Shown one piece after another: positions 1-4,488 of a stretch of DNA of 6,148 nucleotides. The notes below the pieces were generated by a model. That model was not told the DNA's origin. It saw nothing but the letters and a program-made list of their open reading frames with translations, and searched no databases. Origin of the DNA: Flavobacteriales bacterium (GTDB lineage Bacteria > Bacteroidota > Bacteroidia > Flavobacteriales > Flavobacteriaceae). The stretch covers positions 1 through 6,148 of the forward strand of contig JALVEJ010000005.1 in the NCBI GenBank assembly GCA_027031025.1, in the 5' to 3' direction. The first letter of the stretch is position 1, and each line of letters opens with the position of its first letter. Both the position numbers and the translations under genes were made by a program.

Positions 1-4
1 CGTA

Positions 5-820
5 TTAGTTACTATAAACTCTATGAAACTCTTTTTCTTCATCGGTTTCTATGTCCAGCGCATCATAGATATATTGAAAAGTTGAGAGCAATTCGGGTTT
101 GCCATCAATCAAAGCGACATCGTGTTCAAAATGTGCCGATGGTTTGCGGTCGGCGGTTAAAATGGTCCAACCGTCAGAGAGCTGATTGATGCGATGTGTT
201 CCCATATTAATCATAGGTTCAATGGCAAGCACCATACCGTCTTTAAACTTTTTGCCGCGTCCCGGACGCCCGTAATTGGGCACTTGCGGGTCTTCGTGCA
301 TCTTGCGTCCCAAACCGTGTCCAACCAGTTCACGCACGACACCATAATTGTGTGCTTCGGTATATTGCTGAATGGCATGCCCGATATCGCTGACGCGCTT
401 ACCGGCTCTAAACTGTTCGATTCCTTTATATAATGATTCTTTGGTTACTTTTAAGAGTTTTTTGACGTCTTCATCAACTTCGCCGACTTCAAACGTATAA
501 GCATGATCACCATAAAATCCGTTCATCAGTACCCCGCAATCCACAGAAATAATATCACCGTTACGTAGCGGTTTATCGGTAGGAATACCATGCACAACTT
601 GGTCATTGGGACTCATACAAAGCGTATTAGGAAAATCGTAGAGTCCTTTAAAACCCGGAATGCCGCCGTGATCACGGATAAATTCTTCGGCTAATCGGTC
701 TAAATATAATGAGGTTACTCCCGGCTTGATTTCTTTGGCGAGCATCCCCAAAGTTTTGGAAACTAGTAAGGCGCTTTCTCGTATTAAATCTATTTCTTCT
801 TTGGTTTTAATTTTTATCAT
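5..820 (-). CDS. map: Type I methionine aminopeptidase
   Basis: Removes the initiator methionine from nascent cytosolic proteins using a two-metal centre. The 271-residue product is a complete, normal-length type I enzyme without an N-terminal extension. All expected metal ligands are visible: Asp94 (ISVDCG), Asp105 (YGDHAYTF), His168 (VGHGLG), Glu201 (IEPM) and Glu232 (FEHD). The substrate-binding histidines His77 (VVHGIP) and His175 (MHEDP) are also present, with the same spacing as in the E. coli enzyme (family knowledge). The ATG overlaps the TGA of the upstream lipoprotein gene by four bases (ATGA), which fixes the start and suggests translational coupling. An AGGA lies just before the ATG, inside the end of the upstream gene, and could help initiation. 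It is the last gene of the yidD-lgt-lipoprotein-map cluster visible here; its stop is four bases from the window edge, so any further downstream gene is unseen. Confidence 0.97.
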   Translation of the reverse strand: MIKIKTKEEIDLIRESALLVSKTLGMLAKEIKPGVTSLYLDRLAEEFIRDHGGIPGFKGLYDFPNTLCMSPNDQVVHGIPTDKPLRNGDIISVDCGVLMNGFYGDHAYTFEVGEVDEDVKKLLKVTKESLYKGIEQFRAGKRVSDIGHAIQQYTEAHNYGVVRELVGHGLGRKMHEDPQVPNYGRPGRGKKFKDGMVLAIEPMINMGTHRINQLSDGWTILTADRKPSAHFEHDVALIDGKPELLSTFQYIYDALDIETDEEKEFHRVYSN

Positions 821-2175
821 TTTCCTGCTATGGTTTTGTCGAGCAAAGGTATTAAACTTTTATCAGATGGGCGCGGCGCATCAGCATTGACAATTTTGCC
901 GTCTTTATCGATTAAAATAAATCGCGGAATACCATCTACTACATATTTTTTTAGAAATGGCAAATTTTTGTCGGTATTAATCAATTGCCAGCCGGACATT
1001 TTTTGTTGTTTTACCATTTGTTCCCATTTGGCTTTGTCATCATAGACATCAAAACTGACAAAATTGATAGGTTTGTCTTTATATTGTTCTTTGATTTTTT
1101 CTAGAAACGGAATTTCCGCCCTACAAGGTCCACACCAAGTTGCCCACAAATCGATATAAAGCGGTTTGCCGGCAAAATCTTTCAGATGATATGCTTTGCC
1201 GTTGATGTCATAAGCCGTAAAATCAGGAGAAGGTACGCCGGGTTGCATAGCTTTGATATTGTCATATTTGGTTTTGATTTTGGCTTTGTAATCGGATTTT
1301 TTTTCAATTTTATTAAACAGTTCGTAAAATTTATCAATATCTTTGGTATAGAGTAGATTGTAGTCCGCTTCTTTATAGGCAAATTTGTCAAGAAAATTTT
1401 GATCTTTAATATTTTTAGCTGCAAATCGTAATTTTTCAATAGGATCAACTTCCTTACCACGACCTGACAATTTGTGTTCGACGTAATCATTGATATATCC
1501 GATAGCTTGCGGTAATTTTTTGATTAATGTATCATTGATGTCAATGTTTGCATAAGCTTTTGGAAAATCTGCCGGTACTTGATAATTGGGGTTGTTGGTT
1601 AAAAAACGTTTGACCATCGGATACCGGCTAATAAGTTGCGCCTGTTCCAATTTATTTCTTAAACTTTCTAAATTTTTAAACTCTTTATCCTTGACGGATT
1701 TTAACAAGTCGTTATAAGCTTTGGCTATGCTGTCTTGTAATTTAACGAAAGTTTTTTCATCCAATTTTCCATAATAATTATAAGAAGTTTTAGGTTTTAA
1801 TTTTTGTTCTAACAATATTTTTTTTGCCAGATAATTATTAACATCCGAACCTTTCCCCTTGTAAGTCAATTGATTATCAAAATCCTTATAATTTGTCGTT
1901 AATTGTAACCGGTCTCCGGGTTTTAAATACAACCAGGTATATTGGTTGCCTATATTTAATTTGTAATAACCTTTTCCGATTTTTAGAGTATCGGTAAAAT
2001 GTTTAGTACTATCCAGTCTGATAATGTGAAGGTTTTTATTATGTATATCCATTAAAACCATCTGATTATCCGGAGCATTTTTAATGTTTCCTGACAGAAT
2101 AATATTTTGATTTTTTTTGTTTTGACAGGCTGTAAATCCAATAAGAATTAGCCATAAATAGATGATATTTTTCAT
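817..2175 (-). CDS. TlpA-like thioredoxin-fold lipoprotein
   Basis: Predicted envelope-anchored thiol-disulfide oxidoreductase of 452 residues. The reading frame is open up to 2244, but I chose the ATG at 2175. It starts directly on a lipoprotein signal peptide (Lys2, a hydrophobic run at 4-14, then GFTAC with lipidated Cys17), and the longer start would overlap lgt and put 23 non-signal residues in front. Residues about 28-105 form a beta-rich region ending in FLKPGD-like YLKPGDRL, resembling the N-terminal DUF4369-type domain of Bacteroidota AhpC/TSA-TlpA proteins. Residues 107-310 are a Lys-rich, mainly helical linker. Residues 313-452 are the thioredoxin domain with WATWCGPC (catalytic Cys348 and Cys351) and the cis-proline loop GIPRF (Pro417). 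The residues after Cys17 (QNKKNQ) lack the acidic run of a surface lipoprotein export signal, so a periplasm-facing location is inferred. The substrate is unknown; cytochrome maturation or general disulfide reduction are both possible. Confidence 0.9.
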   Translation of the reverse strand: MKNIIYLWLILIGFTACQNKKNQNIILSGNIKNAPDNQMVLMDIHNKNLHIIRLDSTKHFTDTLKIGKGYYKLNIGNQYTWLYLKPGDRLQLTTNYKDFDNQLTYKGKGSDVNNYLAKKILLEQKLKPKTSYNYYGKLDEKTFVKLQDSIAKAYNDLLKSVKDKEFKNLESLRNKLEQAQLISRYPMVKRFLTNNPNYQVPADFPKAYANIDINDTLIKKLPQAIGYINDYVEHKLSGRGKEVDPIEKLRFAAKNIKDQNFLDKFAYKEADYNLLYTKDIDKFYELFNKIEKKSDYKAKIKTKYDNIKAMQPGVPSPDFTAYDINGKAYHLKDFAGKPLYIDLWATWCGPCRAEIPFLEKIKEQYKDKPINFVSFDVYDDKAKWEQMVKQQKMSGWQLINTDKNLPFLKKYVVDGIPRFILIDKDGKIVNADAPRPSDKSLIPLLDKTIAGK

Positions 2176-2206
2176 TTTTGTTATAAATATTTGGTTAATA
2201 CAAATG

Positions 2207-2227
2207 TTACTTGCTACTTGTAACTTG
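2207..2227 (-). repeat. Three heptanucleotide repeats at the lgt 3' end
   Basis: On the minus strand the end of lgt reads CAAGTTA, CAAGTAG, CAAGTAA: three 7-bp units sharing CAAGT, the last of which contains the TAA stop. They encode Gln-Val-Thr-Ser-Ser-Lys-stop. Three imperfect units are too few to argue for phase variation; slippage would only alter the extreme C-terminus of Lgt and the short gap before the lipoprotein gene. Confidence 0.7.
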
Positions 2228-3061
2228 ATACTTTTTATAAGCATAAAACATTACCGCCAAACCGAATATCAACATGGGAATACTGAGCCATTGTCCTTTG
2301 TCCAATCCGGTTTCCAGTAATAGTTGTGCGTCTTTTTCGTCTTGGGGTTCTTTGTAAAATTCTACTAATAGGCGAATAGTCCACAGCAGCGTAAAGAATA
2401 TGCCAAATAACATACCTTCATATTTTTTCCAATCGGTTTTCCAATAAAGATACAACATTATAAAGAGTAGGGATAAATAAGCACCGGCTTCATACAATTG
2501 CGTCGGATAACGTGGAAAGTCTTCTCCGAGTTGTTTAAAAATAAAACCGTAATCGGTTCCGGTGGGTTTACCGATAATTTCCGAATTGAGCAAATTTCCG
2601 ATTCTAATTAGTGCAGCTCCAATAGGAATGGTTAAGGTAATCCGGTCTAATATCCATAAAAACGAGTGTTTGCCTTTAAGATATTTTTTCCAAAAATACC
2701 ATACAGCCAAAAAAATACCAATAGTTGCGCCATGACTTGCCAGACCACGAAATCCGGTAAATTTGTAACCTTCGGCTGTTTTGACAACAGGTATCAATAT
2801 TTCGAGTAAATGTTCTTTGTAATAAGGCCAATCATAAAAGAAAACATGTCCCAATCGGGCGCCCAGTAACGTTCCTATTACTACGTAAGTTAAAAGCGGG
2901 TCGAGTAGATTGGCGGGCAAAGCTTCATTTTTAAAGATTTTTTTCATGATATAATATCCGGCAATAAATCCGAAAATATACATCATACTATAATATCTGA
3001 TAGTCAAAGGTCCCAAATGCAGCCCGATGCCCGGATCCCAAACGATGCTTAATACATTCAT
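2207..3061 (-). CDS. lgt: Prolipoprotein diacylglyceryl transferase
   Basis: Transfers diacylglycerol from phosphatidylglycerol to the lipobox cysteine of prolipoproteins in the inner membrane, the first step of lipoprotein maturation. The 284-residue product is full length for the family, with about seven hydrophobic segments (roughly 22-40, 53-73, 107-125, 140-158, 191-207, 215-236, 259-275). Family signatures are visible in order: GARLGHVFFY (67-76), SHGATIG with the essential-type His110, the Lgt signature RIGNLLNSEIIG (153-164), YPTQLYEA (185-192), and Arg230/Glu234 in RLLVEFYKEP, followed by GQWLSIPM. The ATG overlaps the yidD TGA as ATGA. The last seven codons are three near-copies of a heptanucleotide (see the repeat at 2207-2227), so the C-terminal QVTSSK tail is probably not conserved. 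The next gene encodes a predicted Lgt substrate. Confidence 0.97.
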   Translation of the reverse strand: MNVLSIVWDPGIGLHLGPLTIRYYSMMYIFGFIAGYYIMKKIFKNEALPANLLDPLLTYVVIGTLLGARLGHVFFYDWPYYKEHLLEILIPVVKTAEGYKFTGFRGLASHGATIGIFLAVWYFWKKYLKGKHSFLWILDRITLTIPIGAALIRIGNLLNSEIIGKPTGTDYGFIFKQLGEDFPRYPTQLYEAGAYLSLLFIMLYLYWKTDWKKYEGMLFGIFFTLLWTIRLLVEFYKEPQDEKDAQLLLETGLDKGQWLSIPMLIFGLAVMFYAYKKYQVTSSK

Positions 3062-3339
3062 TGTTTTTTGGTTTTAGACGATTTTTTTACTCGCAATTCT
3101 TCTTTGGTCGGCACAGGGTCATAACCGGAACCGCCCCAAGGATTGCAACTTAAAATACGTTTGATAGACAACCAACCACCTGTGAATAAGCCATGTGTTT
3201 TAAGCGCTTCAATTGTATAATGTGAGCAAGTTGGTGTATAACGGCAGTTTGACCCCAATAAAGGTGACAAAAAATATTGATAAAACTTAGTCAGCCATAT
3301 AAAAGGTTCTGCTAAAATTAATGCCGCTTTTTTGATCAC
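3058..3339 (-). CDS. yidD: Membrane protein insertion efficiency factor YidD
   Basis: Small inner-membrane-associated protein that in E. coli assists YidC-dependent membrane-protein insertion (family knowledge). The 93-residue product carries the whole family signature: an N-terminal amphipathic/hydrophobic stretch (about 5-28), YQYFLSPLLG (20-29), NCRYTPTCSHY with Cys32 and Cys38, the EALKTHG segment, and RILSCNPWGGSGYDPVP with Cys65. A basic Lys-rich tail (85-93) extends beyond the core. The start codon is GTG at 3339: no in-frame ATG exists upstream or before the conserved core, and VIKKAALIL gives the expected N-terminus. It is the first gene of the cluster and overlaps lgt by four bases. 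A yidD-lgt pair fits envelope biogenesis, although YidD usually sits beside rnpA/yidC in other phyla. Confidence 0.95.
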   Translation of the reverse strand: MIKKAALILAEPFIWLTKFYQYFLSPLLGSNCRYTPTCSHYTIEALKTHGLFTGGWLSIKRILSCNPWGGSGYDPVPTKEELRVKKSSKTKKQ

Positions 3340-3356
3340 GTATGTTAAGTTTGCTA

Positions 3357-3364
3357 CAAAAATA
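3357..3364 (-). promoter_or_regulatory. Candidate -7 box for the yidD-lgt operon
   Basis: The minus strand reads TATTTTTG, an exact match to the Bacteroidota -7 consensus TAnnTTTG, ending 17 bases before the yidD GTG. Transcription starting 6-8 bases downstream would leave a leader of about ten bases. The upstream -33 position has GTTAC rather than TTG, so the match is partial. In AT-rich sequence such boxes also occur by chance. Confidence 0.35.
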
Positions 3365-3431
3365 AGTTTTTTTATTGAATAGGTAACGAAAAAAGAAAAG
3401 AGAAAACTTCTCGCCCTACTAAGGTATAGAT

Positions 3432-3466
3432 AAAAAAAATCCCGAAACTAATGAAGTTACGAGATT
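3432..3466 (-). terminator. Second, decayed copy of the tRNA terminator
   Basis: Same hairpin as at 3556-3592, with one stem base changed. On the minus-strand RNA the stem is AAUCUCG against CGGGAUU, still closed through a U-G wobble, followed by eight U's, an uninterrupted U-run longer than in copy B. It could act as a back-up terminator behind the first one. Confidence 0.6.
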
Positions 3467-3482
3467 AATTCTATGTTTTGAG

Positions 3483-3498
3483 CTGGCCTACTAGGGCT
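3483..3498 (-). pseudogene. 3' fragment of tRNA-Gln (16 nt)
   Basis: The minus strand reads AGCCCTAGTAGGCCAG, identical to the end of the intact tRNA-Gln: the last T-loop bases, the 3' half of the T-stem, the 3' acceptor strand and discriminator G73. Everything 5' of the T-loop is missing and is replaced by the palindromic insert at 3499-3528. It cannot fold as a tRNA. Confidence 0.9.
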
Positions 3499-3499
3499 T

Positions 3500-3526
3500 C
3501 CCGTTACGACTGCGTCGGTTAACGGG
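3500..3526. repeat. 27-bp palindromic insert between the two repeat copies
   Basis: Plus-strand arms CCCGTTA (3500-3506) and TAACGGG (3520-3526) are perfectly complementary. Inside them CGAC/GTCG (3507-3510, 3514-3517) pair around a TGC loop, with GT bulged on one side. An outer pair TAGGGC (3492-3497) and GCCCTA (3538-3543) can extend the structure across the repeat borders. At over half G+C it stands out from the AT-rich surroundings. No T-run follows on either strand, so it does not look like an intrinsic terminator. Origin unknown. Confidence 0.85.
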
Positions 3527-3528
3527 AT

Positions 3529-3624
3529 AAACTTCTCGCCCTACTAAGGTATAGATAATAAAAAATCCCGAAACTAATGAAGTTGCGGGATTAATTCTAT
3601 GTTTTGAGCTGGCCTACTAGGGCT
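3529..3624 (-). repeat. Duplicated tRNA-Gln 3' end plus terminator, copy B
   Basis: The 96-bp copy attached to the intact tRNA-Gln. It covers the tRNA from within the T-loop to G73, the functional terminator and the flank beyond. Period to copy A is 125-126 bp. The repeat boundary falls inside the tRNA T-loop. Confidence 0.95.
3556..3592 (-). terminator. Intrinsic terminator of tRNA-Gln
   Basis: On the minus strand a 7-bp stem AATCCCG/CGGGATT (3586-3592 with 3564-3570) continues, after one mismatch, into AACT/AGTT around a TCATT loop, and is followed by TTTTATTA. It begins 16 bases after the tRNA 3' end and faces the right way to end the tRNA transcript. Confidence 0.8.
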
Positions 3625-3681
3625 CGAACCTAGACTCTTCTGAACCAAAATCAGACGTGTTGCCAGTTACACCATAGGCCA
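3609..3681 (-). tRNA. tRNA-Gln (anticodon UUG)
   Basis: Folds as a complete 73-nt cloverleaf on the minus strand: acceptor TGGCCTA/TAGGCCA (7 bp), D-stem GTGT/ACAC with a GG in the loop, anticodon stem TCTGA/TCAGA, anticodon loop TTTTGGT, a 5-nt variable loop, T-stem CTAGG/CCTAG and T-loop TTCGAGC. The anticodon TTG lies at 3648-3646. The weak first pair U1-A72 and discriminator G73 are identity features of tRNA-Gln. CCA is not encoded (the next bases are CTC), so it must be added after transcription. A 19-nt leader separates the tRNA from its -7 box. Its 3' end is duplicated downstream. Confidence 0.97.
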
Positions 3682-3700
3682 GTACTGCTTAAAAGCGGTG

Positions 3701-3731
3701 CAAATTTATAGTTTTTTTTTGAGTTACCAAA
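3701..3731 (-). promoter_or_regulatory. Bacteroidota-type promoter of tRNA-Gln
   Basis: On the minus strand TTTG (3731-3728) and TAAATTTG (3708-3701) match the Bacteroidota -33 and -7 consensus (TTTG; TAnnTTTG) exactly with a 19-bp spacer, which is within the known range. The -7 box ends 19 bases before the tRNA 5' end, giving a short leader for RNase P to remove. A run of nine A's fills the spacer. Confidence 0.75.
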
Positions 3732-3791
3732 AAAATATTTTAAAAAGTTTTGGAACCCTAAATATAAAGTTCAAACATATTGAGTATGAGT

Positions 3792-3820
3792 CAAATATAT
3801 TAAAAAAAATGTTTGTCAAA
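3792..3820 (-). promoter_or_regulatory. Second candidate promoter upstream of tRNA-Gln
   Basis: On the minus strand TTTG (3820-3817) and TATATTTG (3799-3792) are 17 bp apart, at the short end of the accepted spacing. It begins two bases after the rrf2-type gene's stop codon. A further TATGTTTG at 3779-3772 has no well-placed -33 partner. In this AT-rich stretch chance matches are likely. Confidence 0.3.
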
Positions 3821-3835
3821 TTTATTTTGTCAAAT
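3812..3835 (-). repeat. 14-bp-period tandem repeat over the regulator's stop codon
   Basis: ATTTGACAAA occurs twice on the minus strand (3835-3826 and 3821-3812), 14 bp apart, with the TAA stop of the Rrf2-family gene between them. The upstream copy encodes the end of the protein (Asp-Leu-Thr-Lys); the downstream copy supplies the TTTG of the candidate promoter at 3792-3820. Confidence 0.7.
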
Positions 3836-4289
3836 CCTGTCCTTTTAAATCGACACCTTTTAAAGATAAATATGAACCGTTACGTTTTATTTCTGCTGCA
3901 AAATCAGAGATAGTTTGATGTTCAAATTTATCTAATAAAGCTTCTTTAAAAGGCACTACAATATGATGAATGGGGCAAGGATTTTCATCACTACAACGCG
4001 GCAAACCCAGAAAACAGCCTTCAAAAATATCTTCATTTTCAATAACATCTAAGATAGCACAAATATTATTGTTCAAATCTTTTTTAGAGGTATAAAAACC
4101 GCCGCCGGGTCCTTTGGAAGATGAAATGACCTTGGATTTCACCAGTTTTTGTAAAATTTTAGCAATAAACGATAAAGGAATTTCCAGTTCTGATGCAATG
4201 TCTTTGGCACCATATTTAGAGGTTTCGGAACTATTTTCAGCTAAAAATAAAACCGAACGAATCGCATATTTTGAAGCATTTGAAAGCAT
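3822..4289 (-). CDS. Rrf2-family transcriptional regulator (IscR/NsrR-like)
   Basis: A 155-residue cytosolic DNA-binding protein. Residues 1-65 form the Rrf2 winged helix: YAIRSVLFLAENS, then the helix-turn-helix around 28-50 (AKDIASELEIPLSFIAKILQKL) and the wing SSKGPGGGFY (57-66). Three cysteines, Cys92, Cys99 and Cys105 (C-x6-C-x5-C, in GCFLGLPRCS and NPCPIHH), sit where IscR and NsrR bind an iron-sulfur cluster, so a redox, NO or Fe-S sensing role is likely; Cys77 is extra. The spacing alone does not decide which cluster or signal. The C-terminal 130-155 region is Lys-rich. The ATG at 4289 gives a standard N-terminus; its leader is A/T-rich with no Shine-Dalgarno and no clear TAnnTTTG box. 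The operator-like cluster at 4375-4440 lies 86-151 bases upstream, suggesting autoregulation. No obvious target gene is adjacent. Confidence 0.92.
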   Translation of the reverse strand: MLSNASKYAIRSVLFLAENSSETSKYGAKDIASELEIPLSFIAKILQKLVKSKVISSSKGPGGGFYTSKKDLNNNICAILDVIENEDIFEGCFLGLPRCSDENPCPIHHIVVPFKEALLDKFEHQTISDFAAEIKRNGSYLSLKGVDLKGQDLTK

Positions 4290-4374
4290 AAAATTATGTG
4301 TGTTTTAAAGAAAATGTAAAATTAATAAAAATTTGCTATTTGAGAAATGAAAAATTTTTATGAATTTAACTATA

Positions 4375-4415
4375 AACTTAAAATCTCTATGGTAAAAACT
4401 TGAAATCTCTATGGT
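4375..4415. promoter_or_regulatory. Paired 19-bp direct repeats, candidate operator
   Basis: The plus-strand sequence AACTTNAAATCTCTATGGT occurs at 4375-4393 and 4397-4415, differing only at N (A or G). The 22-bp period places the copies roughly two helical turns apart, on the same face of the DNA. The second copy runs into the 13-bp palindrome TATGGTCACCATA (4410-4422). Position upstream of the Rrf2-family gene suggests binding of that regulator or another; this is inference from arrangement only. Confidence 0.5.
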
Positions 4416-4420
4416 CACCA

Positions 4421-4440
4421 TAAAATGATTAATCATTTTA
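4421..4440. promoter_or_regulatory. Perfect 20-bp palindrome
   Basis: TAAAATGATTAATCATTTTA equals its own reverse complement across all 20 bases. It overlaps the 13-bp palindrome by two bases. The absence of a loop, low G+C and no following T-run argue against a terminator and favour a binding site for a dimeric regulator. The core ATGATTAATCAT superficially recalls Fur-type sites but has a different half-site spacing, so I assign no regulator. Confidence 0.5.
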
Positions 4441-4457
4441 GATTCGGTTTTTGTATG

Positions 4458-4488
4458 AAAAAAATTTAAACTTTAAAACGGTTTTAAA
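4458..4488 (-). terminator. Weak hairpin plus T-run after the PAP2 gene
   Basis: On the minus strand TTTAAAAC and GTTTTAAA (4488-4481, 4479-4472) form an inverted repeat around one C, overlapping the PAP2 stop codon, and a run of seven T's follows (4464-4458). The stem is almost all A-T and the real loop would consume several central bases, so termination may be inefficient. Confidence 0.3.

Larger units (their letters stand above)
3404..3498 (-). repeat. Duplicated tRNA-Gln 3' end plus terminator, copy A
   Basis: This 95-bp stretch matches 3529-3624 with two substitutions (3459, 3462) and one single-base indel in an A-run (near 3434), about 97% identity. It contains the last 16 nt of tRNA-Gln, the hairpin terminator and about 30 bp beyond it, but no 5' tRNA part. 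It is therefore the truncated downstream copy; copy B adjoins the intact tRNA. Confidence 0.95.

Noticed and set aside
194..433. Plus-strand frame antisense to map
   Set aside because: Lies wholly within the conserved Map catalytic region and has no features of its own.
1182..1490. 102-codon frame inside the lipoprotein gene (minus strand)
   Set aside because: Shadow of an AT-rich, Lys-rich coding region in another frame; no start context or recognisable protein family.
2176..2244. Longer start for the thioredoxin lipoprotein at 2244
   Set aside because: It would overlap lgt by 38 bp and add 23 residues in front of a textbook lipoprotein signal peptide; the ATG at 2175 is the sensible start.
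3411..3424. Possible third degenerate tRNA-Gln 3' end (CCTACTAAGG against CCTACTAGGG)
   Set aside because: Only about ten bases match with no flanking similarity; the same sequence recurs at 3537-3550 simply because it is inside the 95-bp repeat.
3404..3624. CRISPR or multi-copy repeat array
   Set aside because: Only two copies, of about 95 bp, with a single palindromic spacer; it is explained by a tRNA 3'-end duplication.
3711..3760. Terminator of the Rrf2 gene in the CCAAAA...TTTTGG stretch
   Set aside because: Only six complementary bases with a long AT loop, and it overlaps the tRNA promoter -33 region; too weak to call.
3698..3913. 71-codon open frame on the plus strand
   Set aside because: It runs through the tRNA promoter and antisense into the Rrf2 gene, with a low-complexity Ile/Leu/Asn-rich translation and no recognisable domain.
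4421..4440. Fur or FNR box
   Set aside because: The half-site spacing fits neither the Fur 7-1-7 pattern nor TTGAT-N4-ATCAA.
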